Shown: positions 27,200 through 36,541, counted from the stretch's first letter. The stretch: 64,000 nt of DNA from Psychrobacillus sp048572895 (GCF_048572895.1 NZ_CP183878.1:2728001-2792000); one strand, 5' to 3'. Numbers and translations: made by a program. Notes: a model not told the origin generated them from the letters alone.

Positions 27200-27837
27200 T
27201 TTGACTTTCCTTCCTTTACAGAACTACATCTATTTCTTATTTTAAGTTACCACTTATAGAAGGATTTCAAACTAGTTTAACCCAATCTAAATTTAAACAT
27301 TCAAATGAAAAATGTAGCACAGCGAATTGTACACCTTGCTACATTAATAATTGGATTGACCTATAGAATCTTCCATAACGAACTGGATGAATAAATGTGT
27401 TCAATGTGTTTCTTCTTACTTAAACAAAGTACAGCGAGTCTATAAATATACCTTTTTAAAGCCCTCTTTATTCTTTTTCAATTTAAATCTATGTTAATAC
27501 TTAGAATCTACTAATAGTATTAAAATCAATTCGCCACTCCTTTTTCAGTATATCCTACTAGAGGAAAGATGAAATAAAAGACTTCCTTTCACTAAAGGTG
27601 CACACCAATTTTAGATATATCCTATTAATTAAATCTAATGCCTTATTCAATTTGTATCATGTAGGTTAGAACATGATACAAAAAAACTGCTGACACATAT
27701 CTAAATATAGCGCAAAAAAAGAAGACGAACTTAAAAAGTTCGCCTCCTACACTTCTCGGAAAACCAAATCGGAATGACTGATTTTCTTCTTTATAAAATT
27801 AACCCCAAAAGGTTGTTGTAGCAACGTTAAAATATAA
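27200..27837. other. 638-base intergenic region with two unexplained inverted repeats
   Basis: No supportable gene. Two perfect inverted repeats are visible. AATGTAGCA (27311-27319) pairs with TGCTACATT (27337-27345). A 12-bp pair, TTTGTATCATGT (27651-27662) and ACATGATACAAA (27671-27682), has an 8-base spacer and a run of A after it, so it is not a normal terminator on either strand. The terminator of sufB lies at the right end. Confidence 0.5.
27714..27750 (-). terminator. Terminator of the suf operon
   Basis: GGCGAACTT / AAGTTCGTC hairpin followed by TTCTTTTTTT on the minus strand, about 90 bases after the sufB stop. Confidence 0.82.
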
Positions 27838-29235
27838 TTAACCGATAGAACCTTCCATCTCGAATTTGATAAGACGGTTCATTTCTACTGCATATTCCAT
27901 TGGAAGTTCTTTTGTAAATGGTTCGATGAATCCCATTACGATCATTTCAGTTGCTTCTTCTTCACTAAGACCACGACTCATCAGGTAAAATAATTGTTCT
28001 TCAGATACTTTTGAAACTTTTGCTTCATGCTCTAAAGAAATATTATCGTTCAAGATTTCGTTGTAAGGAATTGTATCAGAAGTAGACTGATTATCCATGA
28101 TCAATGTATCACATTCGATATTTGCACGAGCACCTGTAGCTTTACGTCCAAAATGAACGATACCACGATAAGTTACTTTACCACCTTGTTTCGAAATAGA
28201 TTTAGAAACTATAGTAGAAGAAGTATTTGGAGCTAAATGCATCATTTTCGCACCAGCATCCTGGTGTTGCCCTTTACCAGCAATTGCGATTGAAAGTGTC
28301 ATACCACGAGCGCCTTCACCTTTTAAGATAACAGCTGGATATTTCATCGTTAATTTTGATCCAATATTTCCATCAATCCATTCCATCGTTGCATTTGCAT
28401 CACAAACTGCACGTTTTGTAACCAAGTTATAAACGTTGTTTGCCCAGTTTTGGATTGTTGTGTAACGGCAATACGCATCTTTTTTAATGATGATTTCAAC
28501 AACTGCACTATGAAGTGAGTTTGTTGTATAAACTGGAGCTGTACATCCTTCAACATAATGTACAGATGCACCTTCGTCTACAATAATTAGCGTACGTTCG
28601 AATTGACCCATATTTTCAGAGTTAATACGGAAGTATGCTTGTAGTGGTGTTTCCACTTTAACGCCTGGTGGTACATATATAAATGATCCACCCGACCATA
28701 CTGCTGAGTTAAGTGCAGAAAACTTATTGTCTGATGAAGGAATTACTGTACCCCAATGCTTTTTGAAGAGATCTTCATTTTCACGAAGCGCGGAATCAGT
28801 ATCTTTAAATACAATCCCTAAGTCTTGAAGCTCCTGCTTCATGTTATGATATACAACCTCAGATTCGTACTGTGCAGAAACACCTGCTAGATATTTTTGC
28901 TCTGCTTCTGGAATACCTAATTTATCAAATGTAGCTTTGATTTCATCTGGTACTTCATCCCATGAAGTTTCTGTTTGCTCAGAAGGCTTCACGTAATACG
29001 TAATTTCATCGAAGTTTAATGACCCTAAATCTCCGCCCCATTGAGGCATTGGTTTTGAGTAAAAAATTTCTAATGCTTTTAAACGATAATCTAACATCCA
29101 TTGTGGTTCTGATTTCATTCGTGATATTTCTTCTACGATTTCTTTCGTTAATCCACGTTTAGAACGGAAAATGGATACGTCTTTATCGTGGAAACCATAT
29201 TTGTAATCACCAATTTCAGGCATTTTTTTAGCCAT
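27838..29235 (-). CDS. sufB: Fe-S cluster assembly scaffold protein SufB
   Basis: 465 residues of the SufB/SufD beta-helix family, with the SufB-specific N-terminal region and C-terminal YLMSRGLSEEEATEMIVMGF. SufB forms the SufBC2D scaffold on which Fe-S clusters are built. CGGAGGAAATACG precedes the ATG. It is the last gene of sufCDSUB; the terminator follows. Confidence 0.96.
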   Translation of the reverse strand: MAKKMPEIGDYKYGFHDKDVSIFRSKRGLTKEIVEEISRMKSEPQWMLDYRLKALEIFYSKPMPQWGGDLGSLNFDEITYYVKPSEQTETSWDEVPDEIKATFDKLGIPEAEQKYLAGVSAQYESEVVYHNMKQELQDLGIVFKDTDSALRENEDLFKKHWGTVIPSSDNKFSALNSAVWSGGSFIYVPPGVKVETPLQAYFRINSENMGQFERTLIIVDEGASVHYVEGCTAPVYTTNSLHSAVVEIIIKKDAYCRYTTIQNWANNVYNLVTKRAVCDANATMEWIDGNIGSKLTMKYPAVILKGEGARGMTLSIAIAGKGQHQDAGAKMMHLAPNTSSTIVSKSISKQGGKVTYRGIVHFGRKATGARANIECDTLIMDNQSTSDTIPYNEILNDNISLEHEAKVSKVSEEQLFYLMSRGLSEEEATEMIVMGFIEPFTKELPMEYAVEMNRLIKFEMEGSIG

Positions 29236-29256
29236 CGTATTTCCTCCGTTCGTCTG

Positions 29257-29691
29257 TTATTCTTTTTCTTCTGATACGCCTTTTTCCATTGCTTTCCACG
29301 CTAGTGTTGCACACTTAATACGTGCTGGAAACTGAGAAACACCACTTAATGATTCTATATCTTCCAGTTCAATAGAATCATCATAATCTTTCCCAAGCAT
29401 CATTTCAGAAAAAGTACTAGAAAGTTGTAAAGCTTCCTCTACAGACTTTCCTTTAACTGCTTGTGTCATCATAGAGGCAGATGCCATAGAAATCGAGCAT
29501 CCTTCTCCATCAAATTTCGCATTTTGAATTTTACCATCTTCCACTTGAAGTGTTAAATGGATGCGATCTCCACAAGTAGGGTTATTCATATCAATTGTCA
29601 AAGCGCCATCCTCGATACTACCTTTGTTACGAGGATTTTTATAATGATCCATAATGACACGGCGATAAAGTTGATCTAAATTAGAAGACAT
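29257..29691 (-). CDS. sufU: Sulfur-transfer protein SufU
   Basis: A 144-residue IscU-like protein. The SufU zinc ligands are visible as Cys40, Asp42 (TCGDR), Cys65 (GEGCSIS) and Cys127 (RIKCATL). SufU accepts persulfide sulfur from SufS by zinc-ligand exchange and passes it to SufBCD. Its first codons overlap the end of sufS. Confidence 0.96.
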   Translation of the reverse strand: MSSNLDQLYRRVIMDHYKNPRNKGSIEDGALTIDMNNPTCGDRIHLTLQVEDGKIQNAKFDGEGCSISMASASMMTQAVKGKSVEEALQLSSTFSEMMLGKDYDDSIELEDIESLSGVSQFPARIKCATLAWKAMEKGVSEEKE

Positions 29692-30913
29692 CGTTAAAAT
29701 ACTCCTTTGCTGAAAGCAATCCAGTAACTAGACGATCTAAATCCTCTTCTGAATTGTATATATAGAAACTAGCACGAGCAGTTGCCACACATTGCAACCA
29801 TTTCATCAATGGTTGTGCACAGTGATGTCCTGCACGAACTGCAATTCCACTCATATCTAAAACTGTTGCAACATCATGTGGATGTACATCATCTAAATTG
29901 AATGTAACAATTCCTGCACGTTTCGCAGGATCGACAGGTCCATATATGGTTAACCCGTCAATTGTAGACATTCTTTCCATGGCGTAAGCAGCTAACTCAT
30001 GTTCATGCTTTTCAATTTCATCTAAGCCAATTTCCTCTAAGAAATCAATTGCAGCTCCAAGACCAATGGCACCAGCAATTATTGGTGTTCCACCTTCGAA
30101 TTTCCAAGGAAGTTCTTTCCACGTAGAATCATACAAACCTACGAAGTCAATCATTTCCCCACCAAACTCGACTGGCTCCATTTTATCCAATAAAGCTTCT
30201 TTACCGTATAGTACCCCTATTCCAGTTGGCCCACACATTTTGTGTCCAGAGAATGCAAGGAAGTCACAATCAAGTGCTTGAACATCTAATTTTAGATGTG
30301 GTGCAGCTTGAGCACCATCAACTACCATTACAGCTCCATGTTCATGTGCAATTTGCGTAATTTCTTTAATCGGATTCATGGTTCCTAAGACGTTCGATAC
30401 ATAAACGATTGACACAATTTTAGTTCGGTTAGTAATAGTTTCTCTAACCTTCTCTAAAGAAAGTGTACCATCAGCTTCTAAATCAATATATTTTAATACG
30501 GCACCTGTTCTCTTAGCAAGTTGCTGCCAAGGAATAATATTGGAATGGTGCTCCATATGCGTAATAACAATTTCATCGCCCTCTTTTAGGTTAGCTTGGC
30601 CGTAGCTCTGTGCCACCATATTGATAGCGGTTGTTGTACCACGAGTAAAAATAACTTCTTTAGTAGACTTAGCATTAATAAATTTTCGAACCTTTTCACG
30701 TGCTCCTTCGTAACTATCCGTCGCTCGGTTACCCAGCGTATGAACACCACGATGCACATTTGCGTTTTCAAATTCATAATACTTTTTGATAGCTTCTATT
30801 ACTTGAATTGGTTTTTGAGAAGTAGCTCCATTGTCTAAATATACTAATGGGTGACCGTTAATCTCTTGGTCTAAAATCGGAAAATAGCTTCGAATCTCTT
30901 TAGTATTGAGCAT
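29681..30913 (-). CDS. sufS: Cysteine desulfurase SufS
   Basis: A 410-residue PLP enzyme, group II cysteine desulfurase. The PLP lysine is Lys225 (SGHKMCGPTG) and the catalytic cysteine is Cys365 (RAGHHCAQPL). It converts cysteine to alanine and a protein persulfide, which goes to SufU. The start overlaps the sufD stop by one base (TAATG), so translation is coupled. Confidence 0.97.
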   Translation of the reverse strand: MLNTKEIRSYFPILDQEINGHPLVYLDNGATSQKPIQVIEAIKKYYEFENANVHRGVHTLGNRATDSYEGAREKVRKFINAKSTKEVIFTRGTTTAINMVAQSYGQANLKEGDEIVITHMEHHSNIIPWQQLAKRTGAVLKYIDLEADGTLSLEKVRETITNRTKIVSIVYVSNVLGTMNPIKEITQIAHEHGAVMVVDGAQAAPHLKLDVQALDCDFLAFSGHKMCGPTGIGVLYGKEALLDKMEPVEFGGEMIDFVGLYDSTWKELPWKFEGGTPIIAGAIGLGAAIDFLEEIGLDEIEKHEHELAAYAMERMSTIDGLTIYGPVDPAKRAGIVTFNLDDVHPHDVATVLDMSGIAVRAGHHCAQPLMKWLQCVATARASFYIYNSEEDLDRLVTGLLSAKEYFNDVF

Positions 30914-32217
30914 TAGCGAACTTTCCTTTCAATAACCTCCGTCAGTTGCTTCTTCACGCCTTCTATCGGTAATTCGTTTACGACAGGAGCAAGGAATCCA
31001 TGAATTACTAGACGCTCTGCTTCATGTTGAGAAATACCACGGCTCATTAAATAGTACAACTGAAGTGGATCTACTCGGCCAACTGATGCTGCGTGACCTG
31101 CTGTTACATCATCTTCATCGATTAAAAGAATAGGGTTTGCATCTCCACGTGCTTTTTCGCTAAGCATTAAAACACGAGATTCTTGCTCTGCGTTAGATTT
31201 AGTAGCACCATACTCAATTTTACCAATACCATTGAAAATAGATGATGCTTCATCTTTCATAACGCCGTGCTTAAGAATGTGACCTTCTGTATGTTTACCC
31301 CAATGAATTACTTTTGTTGTAAAGTTTTGCTTCTGTTTACCACGACCTACAACAACCATTTTTACACGGCCTTCTGAATTGTCACCAACTAAATGTGTTG
31401 TGTTTTCAGAAATAGTATCACTATCATTCATCATACCAAGAGCCCACTCAAGAACTGCATCACGACTTGTTACACCACGACGATTAACGTATGTTGTAAA
31501 TCCTTCTGCTAGAACATCAACTGTTCCAAATGTAACTCTTGAATTGTCTTTGGCAATGACTTCCGTCACGATATTAGCTAATCCTTCTGCATGATCCACA
31601 GTAGATAAGTAGTTCTCTACATATGTTACAGAACTATTTTCATCAGCTACCAGTAAAGTGTGATTGAAAAGAGAAGCTGTTTTATCATCATGTAAGTAAA
31701 TAACTTGAATTGGTTCTTCGATTATTACATTTTTAGGTACGTATAAGAATACACCACCGTTTAATAATGCAGCATGAAGTGCAGTTAGTTTATGTTCTGT
31801 TACTTTGACACCGTCGGTCATAAAGTATTGTTGAACAAGTGCTGAATGCTCACGAACTGCAGTGTATATATCTGTTAAAATAACACCTTTTGCTTTTAGC
31901 TCTTCTGATAATGAAAGAAAAGCAGGTGTATTATTATGTTGAATGTAAATGTTTTGTTGCTCTGCATTTACAACAGCCTTCACTTCTTCAGGTAATTCTG
32001 CTAAAGATGTAAATTTGCTGCTCTCTACAGTATGAACTGGAAATTCAGTGAAATTCCAATTAGTAATTTTTGTTTTATCTGGTGTTGGCATCGGAAGTGT
32101 TTCAAGTTCACCAAAAGCTTTAAGACGAAGTTCTGTCATCCAGCTTGGTTCTTGCTTACCTTCTGAAAAGGAGCGGATATCTTGCTCGGTTAATGCCAAT
32201 TTCGTTTCAACCGTCAT
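30913..32217 (-). CDS. sufD: Fe-S cluster assembly protein SufD
   Basis: A 434-residue SufB/SufD family protein and partner of SufB and SufC. The C-terminal conserved segment YYLMSRGISQHEAERLVIHG is present. AGGAGTCG precedes the ATG. It follows sufC after 18 bases. Confidence 0.96.
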   Translation of the reverse strand: MTVETKLALTEQDIRSFSEGKQEPSWMTELRLKAFGELETLPMPTPDKTKITNWNFTEFPVHTVESSKFTSLAELPEEVKAVVNAEQQNIYIQHNNTPAFLSLSEELKAKGVILTDIYTAVREHSALVQQYFMTDGVKVTEHKLTALHAALLNGGVFLYVPKNVIIEEPIQVIYLHDDKTASLFNHTLLVADENSSVTYVENYLSTVDHAEGLANIVTEVIAKDNSRVTFGTVDVLAEGFTTYVNRRGVTSRDAVLEWALGMMNDSDTISENTTHLVGDNSEGRVKMVVVGRGKQKQNFTTKVIHWGKHTEGHILKHGVMKDEASSIFNGIGKIEYGATKSNAEQESRVLMLSEKARGDANPILLIDEDDVTAGHAASVGRVDPLQLYYLMSRGISQHEAERLVIHGFLAPVVNELPIEGVKKQLTEVIERKVR

Positions 32218-32235
32218 GCTTATTCGACTCCTTTC

Positions 32236-33015
32236 TTATGCTTCTTGTCCAACTGTTTCGTCTTCAATTCCTAATTCTTCTTTAATCCATTCATAGCCTT
32301 CTGCTTCTAGTCTTTGAGCAAGCTCAGGTCCACCAGATTTAACTACGCGACCTTGCATCATTACATGAACATGATCAGGTGTGATGTAGTTAAGAAGACG
32401 TTGATAGTGAGTGATTACTAAGCTACCGAATCCTTCACCGCGCATTTGGTTGATCCCTTTAGAAACAACTTTTAAAGCATCGATATCAAGACCAGAGTCA
32501 ATTTCATCTAAAATAGCGAATTTTGGTTGTAACATCATTAATTGAAGAATTTCATTACGTTTTTTCTCTCCGCCTGAGAATCCTTCATTCAAATAACGTT
32601 GCGCCATATCTAAATCCATTTCTAAAAATTCCATTTTGCTATCAAGCTCACGGATGAATTTCATCAATGAGATTTCATCGCCTTCTTCGCGACGTGAATT
32701 GATCGCTGAACGTAGGAAATCTGCATTTGTTACTCCCGTGATTTCACTTGGATATTGCATTGCTAGGAATAGACCTGCTTGCGCACGTTCATCTACTTCC
32801 ATTGCTAATACATCTTCTCCGTCCAATTCAATTGAACCAGATGTAACTTCATATTTTGGATGACCCATAATAGCAGAAGCTAGTGTAGATTTACCTGTAC
32901 CATTTGGACCCATTACTGCGTGAATTTCGTTCGTATTAATTGTTAAATTAACACCTTTTAAAATTTCTTTACCGTCTATTGCAACGTGTAAATCTTTAAT
33001 AGCTAAAGTCGACAT
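32236..33015 (-). CDS. sufC: Fe-S cluster assembly ATPase SufC
   Basis: A 259-residue ABC-type ATPase with Walker A GPNGTGKST (35-43), signature FSGGEKKRNEI and Walker B FAILDEIDSGLD. It powers conformational changes of the SufBCD scaffold and has no membrane partner. TGGAGG precedes the ATG. It is the first gene of the operon. Confidence 0.97.
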   Translation of the reverse strand: MSTLAIKDLHVAIDGKEILKGVNLTINTNEIHAVMGPNGTGKSTLASAIMGHPKYEVTSGSIELDGEDVLAMEVDERAQAGLFLAMQYPSEITGVTNADFLRSAINSRREEGDEISLMKFIRELDSKMEFLEMDLDMAQRYLNEGFSGGEKKRNEILQLMMLQPKFAILDEIDSGLDIDALKVVSKGINQMRGEGFGSLVITHYQRLLNYITPDHVHVMMQGRVVKSGGPELAQRLEAEGYEWIKEELGIEDETVGQEA

Positions 33016-33043
33016 TTAATAACCTCCATTAAGTAAATACGAA

Positions 33044-33103
33044 TGTATAATCATTCTAATTTATTATCATTCTAATCTTAACTCAAACGAAGGTACCTTG
33101 CAA
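33044..33103 (-). promoter_or_regulatory. suf promoter with tandem 16-bp direct repeat
   Basis: On the minus strand, TTGCAA (33103-33098), a 17-base spacer and TAAGAT (33080-33075) form a likely sigma-A promoter. Directly downstream are two head-to-tail 16-mers, TTAGAATGATAATAAA (33075-33060) and TTAGAATGATTATACA (33059-33044), 14 of 16 identical. This is a plausible operator across the transcription start; the regulator is unknown. Confidence 0.5.
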
Positions 33104-33249
33104 ATCTTTTGAAGCATATTCTATTTATTATTGTAGAATATACAGATTTCCTGTTTTCTCTTGACTTTTTACTAAACTATTAGGTAAATAGTATTCTCTC
33201 TTTATTTTCAATAAGAATCGACTAATTGAGAATCGATTTCACTATGAAG

Positions 33250-33298
33250 CTAGTGAAAACAAAAGAATCCACGGAGAAATTTCTCCATGGATTCTTGT
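33250..33298 (-). terminator. Terminator of the small gene at 33302
   Basis: AAGAATCCATGGAGAAA / TTTCTCCGTGGATTCTT stem, directly after the stop at 33302. Confidence 0.82.
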
Positions 33299-33301
33299 AT
33301 A

Positions 33302-33493
33302 TTATCCTCTAAATGCCTGCGCATCAATTTTCGCTGCCAATTGCATACACTTTTCATGATCTTCTTGTCGTTTGTTTTCAACTTGCAATCTTAATTCCTG
33401 ACTTTGTCTCAATTCATCGTACCCAAAACCATGTACTCCTCTAAATGCGTGGTCCATCTGTTCTGTATAAGGTAAATCGTCCGAACTGATAAT
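33302..33493 (-). CDS. Small hypothetical protein, probable ATT start
   Basis: A frame read directly from the sequence. It ends at TAA 33302, just before a perfect terminator, and is preceded by GAGAGG. Eight bases after that site the codon is ATT (33493), giving 63 residues; the first ATG (33457) would give 51 and has no ribosome binding site. The peptide is charged and helical (for example DELRQSQELRLQVENKRQED). I do not recognise a family. A gene is supported by ribosome binding site, frame and terminator together. Confidence 0.5.
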   Translation of the reverse strand: MISSDDLPYTEQMDHAFRGVHGFGYDELRQSQELRLQVENKRQEDHEKCMQLAAKIDAQAFRG

Positions 33494-33554
33494 GAATCAT
33501 TCCTCTCTATTTTTAGTTCATCACTTATATACCCACCTAATTGGAACTTAAACA

Positions 33555-34659
33555 TTAAATTTTAGAAAATTTGTCTACGATGATTGCAAGTGCTCCGTCT
33601 CCAGTTACATTTGTCGCATTCTGAAACTGTCCTGTGCAATATAAAGCGCGATCATCAATCCTATCATTGCCCCGTTAAATCCAAGCATTGTTTCCAGTAA
33701 TCCAAAGCGCTGCCATAACCGCTCCACCTGGAACTCCAGGAGTTGCAATCATAGTTACTCCAAGCATAAAGATAAACGGTATGAATGTAGTTAACATGAT
33801 ATCTTGTCCATTAATAAGTAACACGCCGATTGAACAAGACACAAGGGTAATCGTACTCCCTGATAAATGAATTGTTGCAAATAAGGGAATCGTAAAGTAA
33901 GTAACTTTAGCAGAAGCACCAGTTTTCTGTGCCTGTTTTAGCGTCACTGGAATAGTTGCTGCTGATGGCTGTGTACCTAAAGCTGTAAAGTAAGCTGGAG
34001 ACATTGTTTTTAATAGTTTCAAAGGATTTTTTCCTGTTAACGTGCATGCCGTAGTGTATTGTAACAAAAGCATTAAATGATGCAAAAGGATAATCATGAT
34101 AAATACGATGCCAAAAACAGATAAGACCTTTGCAACTTGACCACCGTACGCCATATTCATAAATATTCCAAAAATATGTATCGGTGATAATGGAATAATA
34201 ATATAGGAAATTACCTTCTCAATAATCTCACTAAACTCTTCAAATGCATTTTGCAACGTGTTTCCTTTCAACTTCGAAATTCCATTTCCCATGATGAATG
34301 AGAAAACTAATGCTGTCATTATATCCATCATTGGAGGTATCGGCATTTCAAATAAGCCCCCGAGTAAAAAAATCCTCGGGATTTTCTAACTCCACACTCT
34401 CTTTACCACCGATAAGCTTTAGTAGCAGATTTGAAGCAACAAAAAACGCAATAAAACCAGCTACTAGTGTAGATAAATAAGCAACAGCGGTAGAAATTCT
34501 TAGTAATCTCCCAGAGCCCTGCCCCGGCTTAGCTATACCCAGAACGATAAAGCTAATAATTATGAATGGCACAATAAAACCTAAAAACGCACTAAAAATA
34601 CTATTAAAAGTAGCCAAATTCGCTACCACTATTCGCGGCAATAAACCAAACCTTTTCAC
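33555..34659 (-). pseudogene. Dicarboxylate/amino acid:cation symporter (DAACS family), frameshifted
   Basis: The reading frame is broken at least three times: in the GGGGG run near 34360; near 33680, where the frame ends after WITGNNAWI while another frame continues LGFNGAMIGLMIAL; and near 33615, where NATNVTGDGALAIIVDKF resumes. Joined together the pieces give a full-length sodium/dicarboxylate or glutamate symporter, with the motifs QPSAATIPVTL, ATIHLSGSTITL and ATPGVPGGAVMAAL. It is probably non-functional, unless the frameshifts are sequencing errors. Confidence 0.82.
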
Positions 34660-34764
34660 GAAGTGTCCTTCTCATATGTACAAATGTATTATTAATAATA
34701 TTTTTACACTTTAGCACACTCACTTATTAAAGTGAATAGAGAAATTAGTATACATAATATTCTA

Positions 34765-35715
34765 TTAACGACAGGGGAGTTTATAAAATGTGGCAGCACT
34801 ATTTCCAGACTTTATTAAAAGTGAGCTTGATAGTATTCTTTTCGCTTCATGCCTATTATTTAATAACAGAAATTCTCTGCATTCTTTATTTGTAATAGTT
34901 TCTTTGCAAAGCGAAAAATAAGTGGAAATCGCTTTATGATGTGCATCCGAATTAGTCTTTTTACAAGCAGGACAATACCAAGTACGGATTATTTTCTGCA
35001 TTCCAATAAAACCGCAGCATTCACATTTTACTCCGAGTTTTAAATCTTCAAATGGAATTGAAAAATGATCGATAAGGGGAATTATTGGAGATGAAGAGGG
35101 TCTACTCAGTAGAATTTCTTTTATTTTCTCCATTTGTTCGTTACTTAGAGTTGAATTATGTTTGGGAAGACTTCGGAGGTAGGAACGTATTTCATTTCTA
35201 TATATTATTTTAACGGTGTTAACTGACTGTGTGATAAAACTATTCCGAGAAGCAAATATTACTACACCATGAATAGGAACTGACATATTGTACCGTCGGA
35301 AGAACTGAGAGAGTTGATACTTATATTCACTCAACTGGTTGGCTGGGCAAGGGTATTTATTTAGCTTTCCATCCTCCTTGCGTTGGATAAGTTGAGATGG
35401 ATTTGTCGAAAACTCTAATTCGCCAATAATGTTTTTCACTTCAAGGATAACGGCTCCATATGGGGTTATTATTAAGAAATCTAATTCAAACGCATATTCT
35501 GCAAAGAGAAACATTTTGTGAAAAATATAGCATTCATAAGGTAGCTTCGTTTGTTCTAACTCTTTGTAAACAATCTTTTCTCCATAATCTCCCGCTTTAA
35601 TAGCGCCTATTTCTTTGGATATCCTTGCATATTGTGGATGTTGCGGAGAAAGCCTTTCCAACAAGTCCGACATCCCTGTTATATATTTGGATGGGGAATA
35701 AGGTTTAATTATCAA
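34765..35715 (-). CDS. NERD-domain protein with C-terminal zinc ribbon
   Basis: About 316 residues. A nuclease-related NERD domain occupies the first half: GDYGEKIVYKEL, then FELDFLIITPYGAVILEVKN, which shows the D...ExK pattern of PD-(D/E)XK nucleases. Near residue 230 a zinc ribbon (CECCGFIG ... WYCPACKK) follows. It is presumed to act on nucleic acids; the biological role is unknown. The frame runs to an ATG at 35745, but AGAGGTGAT before the TTG at 35715 fits better. It lies just downstream of the 82-bp repeat array. Confidence 0.8.
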   Translation of the reverse strand: MIIKPYSPSKYITGMSDLLERLSPQHPQYARISKEIGAIKAGDYGEKIVYKELEQTKLPYECYIFHKMFLFAEYAFELDFLIITPYGAVILEVKNIIGELEFSTNPSQLIQRKEDGKLNKYPCPANQLSEYKYQLSQFFRRYNMSVPIHGVVIFASRNSFITQSVNTVKIIYRNEIRSYLRSLPKHNSTLSNEQMEKIKEILLSRPSSSPIIPLIDHFSIPFEDLKLGVKCECCGFIGMQKIIRTWYCPACKKTNSDAHHKAISTYFSLCKETITNKECREFLLLNNRHEAKRILSSSLLIKSGNSAATFYKLPCR

Positions 35716-35829
35716 ATTTTCATCACCTCTCCAATAGAATAGCATGAATAATTAGTTTTTTATAGATTATATTTTTTATAGTATTTTTTTAAAGAATACT
35801 TGGCCGCAGGTATACGCTCCTTTTTGAGT

Positions 35830-36475
35830 TCAGCTTTGGGCTTATAGGGTTCTTGCTCGGGCGCTTGGCTTACTGGCGCGAGCGCATAAAGCTCTTCCCT
35901 GGGCGTTCCACAATCCCCCGGGCGCATAGGGTTCTTGCTCGGACGCTTGGCTTGCTGGCGCGAGCGCATAAAGCCCTTCCCTGAGCGTTCCACAATCCCA
36001 CGGGCGCATAGGGTTCTTGCTCGGGCGCATGGCTTACTGGCGCGAGCGCATAAAGCTCTTCCCTGGGCGTTCCACAATCCCCCGGGCGCATAGGGTTCTT
36101 GCTCGGGCACTTGGCTGGCTGGCGCGAGCGCATAAGTCTCTTTACTGGGCGTTCGGCAGATCCCCGGACGCATAGGGTTCTTGCTCGGACGCTCGGCTTA
36201 CTGGCGCGAGCGCATAAAGCTCTTCCCTGGGCGTTCCACAATCTCTCGGGCGCATAGGGTTCTTGCTCGGGCACTTGGCTGGCTGGCGCGAGCGCATAAA
36301 GCTCTTCCCTGGGCGTTCCATAATCCCCCGGGCGCATAGGGTTCTTGCTCGGGCACTTGGCTTACTGACGAGAGCGCATAAAGCTCTTCCCTGGGCGTTC
36401 CACAATCTCCCGGGCGCATAGGGTTCTTGCTAGGGCGCTTCGCTTACTCACGCGAGCGCATGGGTTCCTTTCCTG
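35830..36475. repeat. GC-rich minisatellite: about 7.7 tandem copies of an 82-bp unit
   Basis: The anchor GGCGCATAGG (with small variants) recurs at 35839, 35921, 36003, 36085, 36167, 36249, 36331 and 36413, exactly 82 bases apart each time. Each unit divides into two diverged 41-bp halves sharing GCGCATA, TCTT and GGGCG at matching places. The array is far richer in GC than its flanks. All three minus-strand frames are free of stops, so spurious open frames of up to 155 codons appear. The rest of the 35716-36541 gap holds only the metQ terminator and AT-rich flanks. Confidence 0.93.
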
Positions 36476-36493
36476 TATGTATCCAATTCACGG

Positions 36494-36527
36494 CACAAAA
36501 AAACAGACATCCCCGGATGCCTGTTTC
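36494..36527 (-). terminator. Terminator of the met operon
   Basis: AAACAGGCATCC / GGATGTCTGTTT stem followed by a T run on the minus strand, 15 bases past the metQ stop. Confidence 0.85.
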
Positions 36528-36541
36528 AACAAATCACACAA

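Noticed and set aside
27306..27395. 29-codon plus-strand frame in the gap before sufB
   Set aside because: No ribosome binding site and its first part coincides with an inverted repeat.
27651..27682. Terminator for a transcript entering from DUF3891 or suf
   Set aside because: The perfect hairpin is followed by A residues on the plus strand and preceded by T residues on the minus strand, so the U tract is missing in both directions.
35760..36419. Five overlapping minus-strand open frames with repeats such as RPGDCGTPREELYALAP
   Set aside because: They are produced by the 82-bp tandem repeat, overlap each other in different frames and have no ribosome binding sites.
35830..36475. Possible CRISPR array
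   Set aside because: Units are contiguous 82-bp repeats without variable spacers, and no cas gene is present.
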